Made by a program: the position numbers and the translations under genes. Shown here piece by piece: positions 53,200 to 62,536 of a stretch of 64,000 bases of DNA (positions within the stretch are counted from its first letter, which is position 1; every line of letters begins with the position of its first letter). Origin of the DNA: Streptomyces sp. SW4 (GTDB lineage: Bacteria; Actinomycetota; Actinomycetes; Streptomycetales; Streptomycetaceae); the NCBI GenBank assembly GCA_003248315.1, contig QKWM01000004.1, forward strand, positions 5,267,001-5,331,000, given 5' to 3'. The notes beneath the pieces are model-generated. The model made no database searches, was not told where the DNA came from, and worked only from the letters and a program-made list of their open reading frames with translations.

Positions 53200-54110
53200 C
53201 TACCTGCGCAGCGCCTCGCCCGCCGCGGCCACCACCGCGTCGGCCACCGCCGCCAGCGCGGGCGAGTCGAGCCGCCACTGCTGCCAGTACAGCGGCACGT
53301 CGACGCGGCGGCCCGGGGCGAGGTCGGTCAGCCGCCCGGCGCGCAGCAGCGGAACGGCCTGCGGCTCGGGCACCATGCCCCAGCCCAGTCCGGCCGCGAC
53401 GGCCTGCGCGAACCCCTCCGACGTGGGCACGTGGTGCCGGGCCGGGCTCGCCCCGCCGTGCCCGCCGCCCAGGCCGCGCACGAAGCCGTCCTGGAAGTCG
53501 TCCCGCCGGTCGAAGACCACCACCGGCGCCTCGGCCAACGCCTCGGCCAGCGGCCCGTCCAGCCACCGGCCGGCGAAGCCGGGGCTCGCCACCGGGACGT
53601 ACCGCATCCGGCCGAGCGCCCGCACCGAACAGCCCGGTACGGCGTCCGGCGACGACGTCACCGCCGCCATCACCGTGCCCTCCCGCAGCAGGGCCGCCGT
53701 GTGGTCCTCGTCCTCGCGGCGCAGCTCGAAGCAGAGCCGCAGCGCCGGCGGCACCCGGGTGAGGGCACCGAGGAACCAGGTCGCCAGCGAGTCCGCGTTC
53801 ACCGCCACCGAGACCCGCTCCGGCTCCCCGTCGGCACCGCTCAGCCCCAGCTCCGCCTGGGCGTCCCGCTCCAGCCGCGCCACCTGGCGGGCCAGGCGCA
53901 CCAGCACCGCCCCGGACTCGGTGGGCCGCACCGGCTTGGTGCGCAGCAGCAGCACCCGGCCGGTGCGCTGTTCCAGGGCCTTCACCCGCTGGCTGACCGC
54001 CGACGGCGTCACGTGCAGCGCCGCGGCGGCCGCGTCGAACGTGCCCTCGTCGACCACCGCCAGCAGCGTGCGCACCTGGTCCAGGGAAGGTCGGCCATCG
54101 CCGTCGTCAT
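53200..54110 (-). CDS. ArgP/LysG-type LysR regulator (one frameshift near start)
   Basis: ATG at 54110; a missing C near 54085 is required to join MTTAMADLPLDQVRTLLAVV to the rest. The HTH is EGTFDAAAAALHVTPSAVSQ and RVKALEQRTGRVLLLRT. The effector part includes RVSVAVNADSLATWFLGALT and the end DSPALAAVADAVVAAAGEAL. The NADSLATWF strand is typical of the ArgP/LysG subgroup that responds to lysine or arginine. It is divergent from a LysE exporter gene with a 26-bp palindrome between them. Confidence 0.9.
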
Positions 54111-54117
54111 CACGAGC

Positions 54118-54143
54118 GCTAAGGATACGTAAGAATCTTTAGC
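54118..54143. promoter_or_regulatory. ArgP operator between argP- and lysE-like genes
   Basis: GCTAAGGAT (54118-54126) and ATCTTTAGC (54135-54143) form an imperfect palindrome around ACGTAAGA, with one mismatch in nine. Its place in the 70-bp divergent gap suits an ArgP/LysG binding site. Confidence 0.6.
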
Positions 54144-54180
54144 TGTACCCGCAGTGATCGTTCCGCTTACCGTCGGGCGC

Positions 54181-54780
54181 ATGACCAACGCCCTGACCGC
54201 CGCGGCCGCCGGATTCGGCACCGGCCTCTCGCTCATCGTCGCCATCGGCGCCCAGAACGCCTTCGTCCTGCGCCAGGGGCTGCGCCGCGACGCCGTCCTC
54301 GCCGTCGTCGGCATCTGCGCCCTGTCCGACGCCGCCCTGATCGCGCTCGGCGTCGGCGGGGTCGGCGCGGTGGTGGTCGCCTGGCCGGACGCGCTGACCG
54401 TGGTCGGCTGGATCGGCGGCGCGTTCCTGCTCGCTTACGGCGCCCTGGCCGCCCGCCGGGTGTTCCGCCCCGGAGCCGCCCTCGTCGCGGACGGCGACGC
54501 GGCGGGGTCGCGGCGCCGGGCGGTGCTCACCTGCCTGGCGCTGACCTGGCTCAACCCGCACGTCTACCTCGACACCGTGTTCCTGCTCGGCTCCGTGGCC
54601 GCCGACCGCGGCGAGCTGCGCTGGACCTTCGGCATCGGCGCGGCCCTCGCCAGCCTGTGCTGGTTCGCGGCGCTCGGCTTCGGCGCCCGCTTCCTCGGCC
54701 GGTTCCTGGCCCGGCCCGTGGCCTGGCGGATCCTGGACGGCCTGGTCGCCGCCACCATGATCGCCCTGGGGTCACCCTGA
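54181..54780 (+). CDS. LysE-type amino acid exporter
   Basis: ATG at 54181, 199 residues to the stop at 54780. Six spans: GFGTGLSLIVAIGAQNAFVL, ICALSDAALIALGVGGV, GWIGGAFLLAYGALAARRVF, VLTCLALTWLNPHVYLDTVF, ALASLCWFAALGFGARFL and WRILDGLVAATMIALG. The LNPHVYLD motif and the IGAQNAFVL start are typical of LysE. The natural end may be longer (ALGVTLIAG) if a G is missing near 54771. It exports lysine or arginine and is probably activated by the divergent ArgP-type regulator. Confidence 0.9.
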   Translation: MTNALTAAAAGFGTGLSLIVAIGAQNAFVLRQGLRRDAVLAVVGICALSDAALIALGVGGVGAVVVAWPDALTVVGWIGGAFLLAYGALAARRVFRPGAALVADGDAAGSRRRAVLTCLALTWLNPHVYLDTVFLLGSVAADRGELRWTFGIGAALASLCWFAALGFGARFLGRFLARPVAWRILDGLVAATMIALGSP

Positions 54781-54864
54781 TCGCCGGGCCTGAACCCGGG
54801 CCGCCCCGCGCCCCTGCGATAGTGAACCCCCGAACGAAAGATGTAGCGAGCATGTAGGAAGCGC

Positions 54865-56160
54865 GTGGACACGAGCGACAGCACCGAACCCTGGGACCAG
54901 ACCCCCGCCCCGATCCGGCGCCCCGGCCGCGCGGCTGGCGCCGCTGGGCGATGGACACCCGGCCCCTGCGCCGTCCGGCCTACCGCCGGCTGTGGGCCTC
55001 CACCGCCGTCACGGCCGTCGGCAGCCAGCTCACCGCCGTCGCCGTGCCCAAGCAGATCTACGACATCACCGGCTCCTCCGCCTGGGTCGGCGCCGCGAGC
55101 CTCGCCGGTCTGCTGCCGCTCGTGGTGTTCGCGCTGTGGGGCGGGGCGATCGCCGACAGCATGGACCGGCGCAAGCTGCTGCTGATCACCAACACCGGCA
55201 TCGCCGCCACCTCGCTGCTGTTCTGGCTCCAGGCCTTCACGGGCCTGGAGTCGGTCACCGCCCTGATGGTGCTGCTCGCCCTCCAGCAGGCGTTCTGGGG
55301 ACTGAACGCACCCGCGCGCAGCGCCTCCATCGCCCGGCTCGTCCCCGAGGAGGAACTGCCCGCGGCCAACGCGCTCGGCTCGACCGTGATGCAGATCGGA
55401 CAGGTGGCCGGCCCGCTGCTGGCCGGCGTCCTCATCCCCGTCGTCGGCCTGGCGGAGCTGTACCTCATCGACGCCCTCGCGCTGTGCGTCACGGTGTGGG
55501 CCGTCCACCGGCTGCCCGCGCTGCCGCCGCTGTCGGGCCCGGCGAAGGGCCGGGCCGGGCTGCGCGAGATCGTGGCCGGCTTCCGCTACATCGCCGGGCA
55601 CACGGTGCTGCTGCTGTCCTTCCTCGCCGACATCGTCGCCATGGTGCTCGGCATGCCCGCGCCCTCTTCCCGCAACTCGCCGCCGAGACCTACGCCCCTA
55701 CGGCGAGGGCCTCGCCCTCGGGCTGCTGTTCGCGGCCATCCCCATCGGCGCGGTGGCCGGCGGGCTGTTCTCCGGCACCTTCTCCCGGGCCAGGCGGCAC
55801 GGCTGGATGGTGATCGGCGCGGTCGTCGCCTGGGGTGCGGCCATCGCCGGCTTCGGGCTGAGCGACAGCCTGTGGCTCGCGGTGCTGTTCCTTGCGATCG
55901 CGGGGGTCGCGGACATGGTCTCGATGGTCTTCCGCGGCGCCATCCTGCTGTCCGCCGCCACGGACGAGATGCGCGGCCGGATGCAGGGCGTCTTCACGGT
56001 CGTCGTCGCGGGCGGACCCCGCCTCGCCGACGTCCTGCACGGCACGGCCGGCTCGGCCTTCGGCGCCCGGGCCGCGGTGACCGGCGGCGGGCTGCTGGTG
56101 GTCGTGGTGATGCTGGGCCTGGCCTGCGCGGTGCCGGCCCTGCGGCGCTACCGGGTGTGA
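54865..56160 (+). CDS. MFS transporter (several frameshifts)
   Basis: GTG at 54865. The N-terminal tail is VDTSDSTEPWDQTPAP; indels near 54920 lead to MDTRPLRRPAYRRLWASTAV. The first half has TAVGSQLTAVAVPKQIYDIT, LVVFALWGGAIADSMDRRKL and LLALQQAFWGLNAPARSASI; the second half, after indels near 55660, includes GMVIGAVVAWGAAIAGFGLS-like spans and DEMRGRMQGVFTVVVAGGPR. It resembles EntS-type exporters of the major facilitator superfamily with 12 spans. Substrate unknown; it follows lysE on the same strand. Confidence 0.87.
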
Positions 56161-56236
56161 CGGCGCACGGCACGGCGAAGGCCCCGCCCGTCACCCGCCC
56201 GGTGCGACGGCGCACGGCGCGGGGGAGTCCTCACCG

Positions 56237-56351
56237 GCCGCCCGGTGGGCCGGCTCACGGCACGGGGGGCCCTGTGCGCCGCCCGGTGGGCCGGTTCACG
56301 GCGCGGGAGGGCCCTGTGCGCCGCCCGATGGGCCGGCTCACGGCACGGTGC
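56237..56351. repeat. Three tandem ~41-bp repeats
   Basis: Units start at 56237, 56278 and 56320 with GCCGCCCGGTGGGCCGG and run through CACGGCACGG and CCCTGTGC. The third is cut short and covers the stop codon of the cNMP-binding gene; a partial fourth copy follows. Confidence 0.75.
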
Positions 56352-56790
56352 GCCGGTGGGCCGCGTACTCCATGAGCTTGCCCCGGGTGGTCTCCAGCCG
56401 GTGGGCGAGGATCTCGGCGACCGTGCGGATCAGCGTCAGCCCGAGCGCCGGGTCCTCCTCGCACAGGGCGAGCACGGGCGCCGCGTCGAACTCGTAGGCG
56501 CGCACGGGGCTGAAGGCCTCGGCGCCGAAGTCCCACTCGTGCGGCGGGAACAGCCAGGACCAGCCCAGCAGGTCGCCCGCGCCCAGGCTGGCGACCGTCA
56601 CCCGCTGCAGCGACGACACCCGCTGGGTGAGGGAGACCGCGCCGGAGCGGATCACCCAGAACCGGTCGGCCCGCTCGCCCGCCTCGAAGATGCGGGCGTC
56701 CTCCGGGAAGGCCACCTCCCGGGCGAGCGCCATCAGACGCTCGCGCTGGGGTGGGGGAAGGGCGGTCAGCAGCTTGATCGCTTTGGTCAT
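56338..56790 (-). CDS. Cyclic nucleotide-binding domain protein
   Basis: 150 residues, intact, from ATG at 56790. It starts MTKAIKLLTALPPPQRERLM and the cNMP fold has ARIFEAGERADRFWVIRSGA, SLTQRVSSLQRVTVASLGAG, DLLGWSWLFPPHEWDFGAEA and YEFDAAPVLALCEEDPALGL. There is no DNA-binding HTH after the domain, so it is not a Crp regulator by itself. Such stand-alone domains occur in actinobacteria, often linked to histidine kinases or c-di-AMP/cAMP sensing; the role is unknown. Confidence 0.85.
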   Translation of the reverse strand: MTKAIKLLTALPPPQRERLMALAREVAFPEDARIFEAGERADRFWVIRSGAVSLTQRVSSLQRVTVASLGAGDLLGWSWLFPPHEWDFGAEAFSPVRAYEFDAAPVLALCEEDPALGLTLIRTVAEILAHRLETTRGKLMEYAAHRRTVP

Positions 56791-56997
56791 GACACGGAAG
56801 CCTCTCGCCGACGGTCCGGTTCCGGTGCGTTCCCTACGCCCATTTCAGCGGTTGCCGCCGCCCTGAGCACCTCGGCGGACGGCAGATCCGGCGGAGATTC
56901 GGTGCCGAACCCGGCACCGGCCCGCCCGGCGGACCCGCCGGCCACCTGCGCCCCGCCGGTCACGGCCGGGGCGGGGGAGCGGGGGAGCGGCCGGGGC

Positions 56998-57060
56998 TCT
57001 CCCGGGCATGGAACGGGTTCTCCCGGGACATGGAACGGGTTCTCCCAGGGCATGAAAAAG
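56998..57060. repeat. Three tandem 21-22-bp repeats
   Basis: Units TCTCCCGGGCATGGAACGGGT at 56998 and 57019 (one base longer), then a diverged copy at 57041 that runs into the terminator. Found in the cNMP gene/decarboxylase gap. Confidence 0.75.
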
Positions 57061-57090
57061 CCCTGGCTGGACGGGGAAGCCAGCCAGGGC
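57060..57090 (-). terminator. Intrinsic terminator of the decarboxylase gene
   Basis: An 11-bp perfect stem (GCCCTGGCTGG at 57060-57070 and complement at 57080-57090) with a 9-nt loop, followed on this strand by TTTTT (57055-57059). A full intrinsic terminator, about 115 bp past the decarboxylase stop. Confidence 0.8.
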
Positions 57091-57204
57091 CGTAATCGGT
57101 GGCGTACGGAGGACTGCGGCGGTCTACCCCGTCACCACGTATGGATGAACGCTAAACCATCCCGGGTGGTTCCGCGAAACCGGGGCCCGGCTCCGTGATC
57201 CGTC

Positions 57205-58701
57205 TCACTCCTCGGTCGTCCCGGACCCGCCGTCGCCCGCCACCACCCGCACCGTCCGCAGGTCCGGATCGCTCGGATCGGGCAGGTACATCCCCGCCGC
57301 GAGCCCGCTGCGCAGGTAGCGCAGCACGGGGTCGGTCAGCCGCTCGCCGGGCAGCACCGCCGGGATGCCCGGCGGGTAGGGAGTGATCATTTCCGCGGCC
57401 ACCCGGCCCGCCGCCCGGTCGAGCGGCACGTCCTCGGTGGGCCCGAAGAACGCGTCCCGGGGCAGCATCACCTGCTCCATCCGCAGCCCGGACGGCGACG
57501 GCACCGCCACCTCCGGCGCCGGACCCAGACCCGGTGCGGCCGCCGCCAGGTCCTTCAGCGCGGAGAGCAGCTCCCGGGTGGTCTCCCGGTCGTCGCCGTG
57601 GGTGATCTGCGCGCCGATCCTGCGGTGGTCGGTCAGGTGGGCGACGACACCGCGCCGCTCCCGCAGCCAGTCGGCGGCCTGGAAGCCGCTGATGCCCAGC
57701 CCGTCGAGGTCGATGACCACGGGCAGCGGGTCGAAGTCGTCGGCCCGGCCGGGCCCGCAGTAGTCGGCACGGCCGTCGACGTGCAGGCCGTCGATCTCCT
57801 CGACCGCCGCCCGCACCTCCGCCGCGAGGTCCAGCGTCGCGCCCATGATCTCCCGCCCGCGCAGCGCCATCTGCCGGCGCCAGCCGTCGAGCCCGGCGAA
57901 GATCAGCGCCGAGGGGCTGGTGGTGCCGAGCAGGTCCGCGCGCATGCCCAGCAGCTTCGGCGGCACCAGGTCGCCCTGGAGGTGGAAGACCGAGCCCTGC
58001 TCCAGGCCGCTGCCCATCTTGTGGATGCTGGTCACGCAGATGTCGGCGCCCGCGTCCATCGCCCAGGACGGCAGATCCGGGTGGAACGGCAGATGCGCCC
58101 CCCAGGCCTCGTCCACGATCAGCGGCCGCGAGCGTCGGTGGCAGACCTCGGCGACGGCCCGCAGGTCGGCGCTGGCGCCGTACGGCGTCGGGCTGGTCAC
58201 CAGCGCGCCCTTGGCGTCCGGATGGGCGGCGAACGCCCGCTCGAACCCGGCGGCGGACGGCGGATGCGCGAGATGCCGCCCGGCGTCCCAGCGGGGCTCC
58301 ACCCAGACCGGTTCGATGCCCGACAGGATCAGGCCCGACACCACCGACTTGTGCGCGTCGCGGCCGATCAGCAGCTTCTCGTGCGGTCCCGCGACCGCCA
58401 GCATCGCCGCCTTCACCGACAGGGAACTGCCGCACGTCGAGAAGAACGTGTGCTCGGCGTGCACGGCGTCCGCCATCAGCTCCTGGGCGCGCTGGAGCAC
58501 CCGGCCGCGGGTGAGCCGGTCGTCGAGCCCGCCCGTGGCCAGCACGTCGCCGAGGAAGACGGCGTCCCCCAGCACCTCGCGCACCGCCGGGTCGGCGCCC
58601 CGCGCCTGCTTGTGCCCCGGCGGCGTGAACGCCAGCCGACCCTCGCGGCGGTACTCGGCGAGGGCTTCCAGGACCGGGGCTCGGCTGTGATCGGCTGTCA
58701 T
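57205..58701 (-). CDS. Orn/Lys/Arg decarboxylase-family PLP enzyme
   Basis: 498 residues, intact, from ATG at 58701. Fold-type I PLP domain: LAFTPPGHKQARGADPAVRE, FFSTCGSSLSVKAAMLAVAG, LLIGRDAHKSVVSGLILSGI, the Asp in LIVDEAWGAHLPFHPDLPSW, and the Schiff-base Lys in CVTSIHKMGSGLEQGSVFHL. The C-terminal domain ends with MITPYPPGIPAVLPGERL. Length is typical of the short Gram-positive branch. It decarboxylates a basic amino acid to a polyamine; which one is not fixed here. Confidence 0.92.
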   Translation of the reverse strand: MTADHSRAPVLEALAEYRREGRLAFTPPGHKQARGADPAVREVLGDAVFLGDVLATGGLDDRLTRGRVLQRAQELMADAVHAEHTFFSTCGSSLSVKAAMLAVAGPHEKLLIGRDAHKSVVSGLILSGIEPVWVEPRWDAGRHLAHPPSAAGFERAFAAHPDAKGALVTSPTPYGASADLRAVAEVCHRRSRPLIVDEAWGAHLPFHPDLPSWAMDAGADICVTSIHKMGSGLEQGSVFHLQGDLVPPKLLGMRADLLGTTSPSALIFAGLDGWRRQMALRGREIMGATLDLAAEVRAAVEEIDGLHVDGRADYCGPGRADDFDPLPVVIDLDGLGISGFQAADWLRERRGVVAHLTDHRRIGAQITHGDDRETTRELLSALKDLAAAAPGLGPAPEVAVPSPSGLRMEQVMLPRDAFFGPTEDVPLDRAAGRVAAEMITPYPPGIPAVLPGERLTDPVLRYLRSGLAAGMYLPDPSDPDLRTVRVVAGDGGSGTTEE

Positions 58702-58735
58702 GCGGCTCCGGCTTCCCGTCCGGCGCGGCCGTCAA

Positions 58736-58966
58736 TCAGGCCGACCGGGTGCCGTCCGCTCGCCGGCCCGGGGTCAGGACCTCGTCCAGCACCCGGAGCA
58801 CCGCCTCGTAGGCCAGGGTGCGCACCGCCGCCTCGCGGGACCCCTCGGGGTCCGTCGGCCGCAACTCGTCCCGGCGCGTCCGCCACATCCGTTCCTCCCG
58901 CACCGCGCAGGCCCGGGCACGCTGCATCCGCCTCAGCAGTTCGTCTGAGTCCACGACTTCGGTCAT
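58736..58966 (-). CDS. 76-residue hypothetical protein
   Basis: ATG at 58966, intact. It begins MTEVVDSDELLRRMQRARAC and continues with a basic helix (EERMWRTRRDELRPTDPEGS) and EAVLRVLDEVLTPGRRADG at the end. No recognised family. Divergent from the RsbW-like gene; the 217-bp gap holds a tandem repeat near the far gene's start. Confidence 0.5.
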   Translation of the reverse strand: MTEVVDSDELLRRMQRARACAVREERMWRTRRDELRPTDPEGSREAAVRTLAYEAVLRVLDEVLTPGRRADGTRSA

Positions 58967-59106
58967 GCGGTCCGCGTACCCCGGAAGGCGCCGGGATGGC
59001 CGTTGGGCCGAAAGGCTGGCGAGAGGTTTGGAGGTATCGGCAGAGGTCAGCCGAAAAGCAGACAGTACGGCACCAAGGTGGCGTTCTGCATCCGGGGCAC
59101 CGGCCC

Positions 59107-59178
59107 GACCCGAGATCCGCCGACCTGGGATCCGCCGACCCGACACCCACCGACCCGACACCCACCGACCAGGGAGCC
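59107..59178. repeat. Five tandem 15-bp repeats upstream of the second RsbW-like gene
   Basis: Units GACCCGACACCCACC (59137 and 59152, identical) with diverged copies at 59107, 59122 and 59167. The last copy runs into the ribosome binding site of the next gene. Confidence 0.8.
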
Positions 59179-59183
59179 GACCG

Positions 59184-59626
59184 ATGCGCGAGAGGCACCC
59201 GAGCCCGTCCGTCCCGAGCGGCCCGGCAGGGACCCGGCCCACCGGAGCGGACCGTGCCGGCCCGCCGAGGCCCGCCGGGCCGTGGAGCGCGCGATCGCCG
59301 AGCACCGGCGCGCCGGCCAGGTGCAGTGCGACGCCCACGCCCTGTCGGACGCCGTGCTCGTCGCCTCCGAGCTGACCACCAACGCCATCCTGCACGGCGG
59401 TGGCGTCACCGACTTCCGCGTCGACGTCGTCGGACCCGGTGTCCGCGTCTCGGTGAGCGACCGCAGCGACGCGCTGCCGGTGACCGCGCCGCCGGTCGAC
59501 GAGCAGGGACGGCGGCGCGTGGGCGGCCGGGGCTGGCCCATCGTGTGCCGGCTCGCCCGCGACGTACGGGTCCTCGACTTGCCGACCGGCGGCAAGCGCA
59601 TCACGGTGGTGGTACCGCTCTCCTGA
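59184..59626 (+). CDS. RsbW-like ATP-binding regulator, second copy (one frameshift)
   Basis: ATG at 59184 after AGGGAGCC. It begins MRERHPSPSVPSGPAGTRPT. A one-base loss near 59262 shifts the frame; the rest reads ARRAVERAIAEHRRAGQVQC, the N-box ASELTTNAILHGGGVTDFRV, then VVGPGVRVSVSDRSDALPVT, the G-box region VGGRGWPIVCRLARDVRVLD, and ends TGGKRITVVVPLS. It is a GHKL-fold regulator like RsbW. A SigB-type sigma gene follows 178 bp later in the same direction. Confidence 0.78.
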
Positions 59627-59803
59627 GAGTTCCGGAGAAGCGGAGTTTGCTCCCCGGGTGGGGGGCAGTCGCAGTTTCGTGCTTCGGACCGGAGGCGCAG
59701 CAGCGGGAGCGCTATGGCTGCCCGGCCTCCACGGAAGATCCGGACCGGGCCGGCCAGGTTCCCGCGGCAAGTCCCTGAGACCACCGTTCAGGAGCGAATC
59801 CGC

Positions 59804-60677
59804 ATGCTCATCGACACGCCCACCAGCCGTCCCGCCGCACCCGAGACCGCCACCCCGACACCCCCTGCGAGCCCGGCCGCCGTCGCCACGACGACGCCCC
59901 CGACACGGCGGCGCTCTTCGCCCGGCTGGCCGAGCTGGACGACGGCCCGAGCGGGACGCCGTCCGCGACGAACTCGTCACCGCGTGGCTGCCCATGGCCC
60001 ACCGCATCGCCGGGAGGTTCCGCGACCGCGGCGAGTCCATCGAGGACCTGCGGCAGGTCGCGGCGCTGGGACTGGTGAAGGCCATCGACCGGTTCGACCC
60101 GGAGCGAGGGGCCTTCGAGAGTTACGCCGTGCCCACCATCACCGGTGAGGTCAAGCGGCACTTCCGCGACCGGATGTGGGCCCTGCGCGTGCCCCGCCGC
60201 GTCCAGGAACTGCGCAACAAGGTGCGCGTGGCGCGCCGCGAACTGACGCAGAACCCCGGCAGTCCCGAGCCCTCCGTCGCCGACATCGCGGCCCACACCG
60301 GGCTGACGGAGGACGAGGTCGGCGCGGGCATGGAGGCCCTGGAGAGCTTCAGCACCCTGTCGCTGGACGCCGAGCTGTCGGCCGGCGACGACGGCTACAG
60401 CCTCGCCGACACCCTCGGCGAGGCGGACACCTCGTACGACGTCGTCGTCGACCGCGAGTCCGCCAAGGAAGGCCTGCGCCGGCTGCCCGAACGAGAGCGG
60501 GCCATCCTCTACATGCGCTTCTTCGAGGACATGACCCAGAGCCGGATCGCCGACCGGCTGGGCATCTCGCAGATGCACGTCTCCCGCCTCATCAACCGCA
60601 GTTGCGCCCGGGTGCGCGACGAGGCGATGGGGCAGCGCACGGCCCGCCGGACCACCGGCCGGCACGCGACCGCCTGA
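59804..60677 (+). CDS. SigB/SigF-family sigma factor, second copy (one frameshift)
   Basis: ATG at 59804 after AGGAGCG. N-terminal disordered stretch MLIDTPTSRPAAPETATPTP; indels near 59890-59960 lead to FARLAELDDGPERDAVRDEL. Region 2 has LPMAHRIAGRFRDRGESIED and LRQVAALGLVKAIDRFDPER. Region 3 has RVPRRVQELRNKVRVARREL and TGLTEDEVGAGMEALESFST. Region 4 ends MTQSRIADRLGISQMHVSRL and INRSCARVRDEAMGQRTARR. It is a SigB-type group 3 sigma, similar to the S. coelicolor SigF/SigM set. Its partner is probably the RsbW-like protein just upstream. The downstream gene is DUF5133. Confidence 0.85.
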
Positions 60678-60700
60678 AGGCCGAAGGAGGACCGGACCAG

Positions 60701-60989
60701 ATGCTGAGGCCCCACCCCACCGTGCTGCGCCGGCTCGTGGACGAGTACGAGGCCGTCGTGGCCGCCGAGCCCGCCGCCGGTGCCGCCGAACCGAGCCCGC
60801 GGGCGCGGGACCTGGCGTACACCCTGTGCGTGTCGACGGGGACGCGCGACGTGCGGCTGGCCCTGGAGGCCGCCCACCGCTGGCTCGCCGCGGCCCCGCC
60901 GCGCAGGCCCCGCGGCCGCGCCGGCCCACGCCGCCGCGCCGGCCGCCGGGCACGCCGCCGTGCGCACACCCGCCGCCGTGGCCGACTGA
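60701..60989 (+). CDS. DUF5133 protein (one frameshift near 3' end)
   Basis: ATG at 60701 after AAGGAGG. It begins MLRPHPTVLRRLVDEYEAVV and contains AYTLCVSTGTRDVRLALEAA HRW (RDVRLALEAAHRWLAAAP). An indel near 60900 separates the Ala/Pro-rich end, which reads AGHAAVRTPAAVAD. This is DUF5133, a short family found beside SigB-type sigma genes in Streptomyces. Function is unknown; a stress-linked role is suggested by position only. Confidence 0.85.
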
Positions 60990-61004
60990 CGCGCACCGGC
61001 CGCC

Positions 61005-61047
61005 GCCGCGGCCCGGACGCCGGGAGGACCGGCGTCCGGGCCGCGGC
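61005..61047 (+). terminator. Perfect hairpin after DUF5133
   Basis: Arms of 19 bp (61005-61023 and 61029-61047) pair perfectly around a GAGGA loop, 16 bp past the stop. It should end the sigma/DUF5133 transcript. Confidence 0.8.
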
Positions 61048-61157
61048 CTGTCCGCGCCGCGTACCCACCGCGCGCGCCCGGCGCGGACGCAAGGCCGTGT
61101 GCGCCCGACATGGACGTGAGGAGTCCGGGCATCCGGTGCCCGGAAGGGGAGGACGAC

Positions 61158-61999
61158 ATGAACGTACGAGTGCCGGCGCTGACCGCCGGCCGCAGCCGTG
61201 CCCGCAGGGCCGCCAACGGCAGGACGGCCGAGGGGGCCGCCCGCGCCGGACTCGCCGCCCGCGGCGTCATCTACCTGCTCGTCGGTGTCCTCGCGCTGCA
61301 GATCGCCTTCGGCAACGGCGGCCGCCAGGCCGACCGCTCGGGGGCGCTCGCCGAACTGTCCGACAAGCCCTTCGGTTCGGTCCTGCTGTGGGCGCTCGGC
61401 CTCGGACTGGTGGGCATGGCCCTGTGGCGGCTCTCCGAGGCGCTGTTCGGCGCCGTCGGCAGGAACGGCCGTACGGCGAGGAAGCGCCTGGCGGCCGCCG
61501 CCCGCTGCGTGTTCTACGCCTTCGTCGCCTACTCCGTGCTCGCCTTCGCGGCCGGCTCCGGCAGCGGCTCCGGCGGCTCCGGCGACCAGCAGTCCCGGGA
61601 CGTCACGGCCCGGTTGATGGAGGTGCCGGCCGGGAGGTGGCTGGTGGGTGTCGCCGGTGCCGCCGTCGTCGTCGCCGGCGTGGTCATCGGGGTGCAGGCG
61701 GCGCGCCGCAGCTACCGCTCGAAGCTGAGGACCGGGGAGCTGGACCGCCGCACGCGCCGGCTGATCGACGTCACCGGCGTCGGCGGCGGCGTGGCGCGGG
61801 GCCTGGTGTTCGCCGCCGGCGGCGCCTTCGCCGTCCGGGCCGCCGTGGACTACGCGCCCGACCGGGCCAAGGGCCTCGACGACACCCTCCGGTCCTTCGC
61901 CGATACCCCGCTCGGCCCTGGCTGCTGGTCTGCGTCGCGGCCGGGCTGGTGCTCTTCGGCGTCTTCTCCTTCGCGCTCGCCCGCTGGCGCCGGGTCTGA
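61158..61999 (+). CDS. DUF1206 membrane protein (one frameshift near 3' end)
   Basis: ATG at 61158 after GGGGAGG. About 281 residues with six spans: GLAARGVIYLLVGVLALQIA, LLWALGLGLVGMALWRLSEA, VFYAFVAYSVLAFAAGS, LVGVAGAAVVVAGVVIGVQA, ARGLVFAAGGAFAVRAAVDY and (after an indel near 61918) VCVAAGLVLFGVFSFALARW. Three repeated two-span units are characteristic of DUF1206. The function is unknown; members occur beside stress sigma genes. Confidence 0.88.
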
Positions 62000-62027
62000 T
62001 CCGCGCCGGGCGGGGAACACGGGCGGA

Positions 62028-62459
62028 ATGAACGAACACGAGATCCCGCCGGACGGCCGTCCCGTGGACGTCTACCTCGACCTGCTGCGCGTCCGGATGG
62101 AGAGCGACGACTACCGGCTGCTGCTGAAGGTGGTGGAGCCCGTCCTGCGGGCCATCGACGAGGACCAGCTGCCCACCATCGACTTCTCCCTGGACGGCGA
62201 GGACGCCGAGGCGCTGCCCCAGGAGATCCGCGACGAGGCCGCCCTCGTCATCGCCACCGCCGTCACGGGACGGCTCGACAACGAGGTCGTCGAGATCAGC
62301 ACCGACGAGACCGGCCCGGTCAGGGTGGTGACCGACGCGGCCACCGCCTCCGATCCCGCCCGGCTCGGCGAGATCGCCGACTACCTCAAGGAACGGCACC
62401 GGCAGAACGAGGAACTGCGCGGCATCGCGGAGGCGAGCGGCCTGCCCACCGACTTCTGA
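62028..62459 (+). CDS. Hypothetical acidic protein
   Basis: 143 residues, intact, from ATG at 62028. It begins MNEHEIPPDGRPVDVYLDLL, then LLLKVVEPVLRAIDEDQLPT, VVEISTDETGPVRVVTDAAT and ends EELRGIAEASGLPTDF. Predicted alpha/beta and acidic, with no membrane span. No family was recognised. It follows DUF1206 by 28 bp and may share its transcript. Confidence 0.6.
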   Translation: MNEHEIPPDGRPVDVYLDLLRVRMESDDYRLLLKVVEPVLRAIDEDQLPTIDFSLDGEDAEALPQEIRDEAALVIATAVTGRLDNEVVEISTDETGPVRVVTDAATASDPARLGEIADYLKERHRQNEELRGIAEASGLPTDF

Positions 62460-62536
62460 CCAGGGCCGGACTTCTGGCCCGGGCCGCCGGTGAGCGGCCG
62501 GTCGCCGCACCCGGCGCCGGCCGGGTGCACCGCCCC

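Noticed and set aside
56791..57204. A tRNA gene in the cNMP/decarboxylase gap
   Set aside because: Two hairpins and tandem repeats are present, but no cloverleaf with a T-loop and anticodon arm could be drawn.
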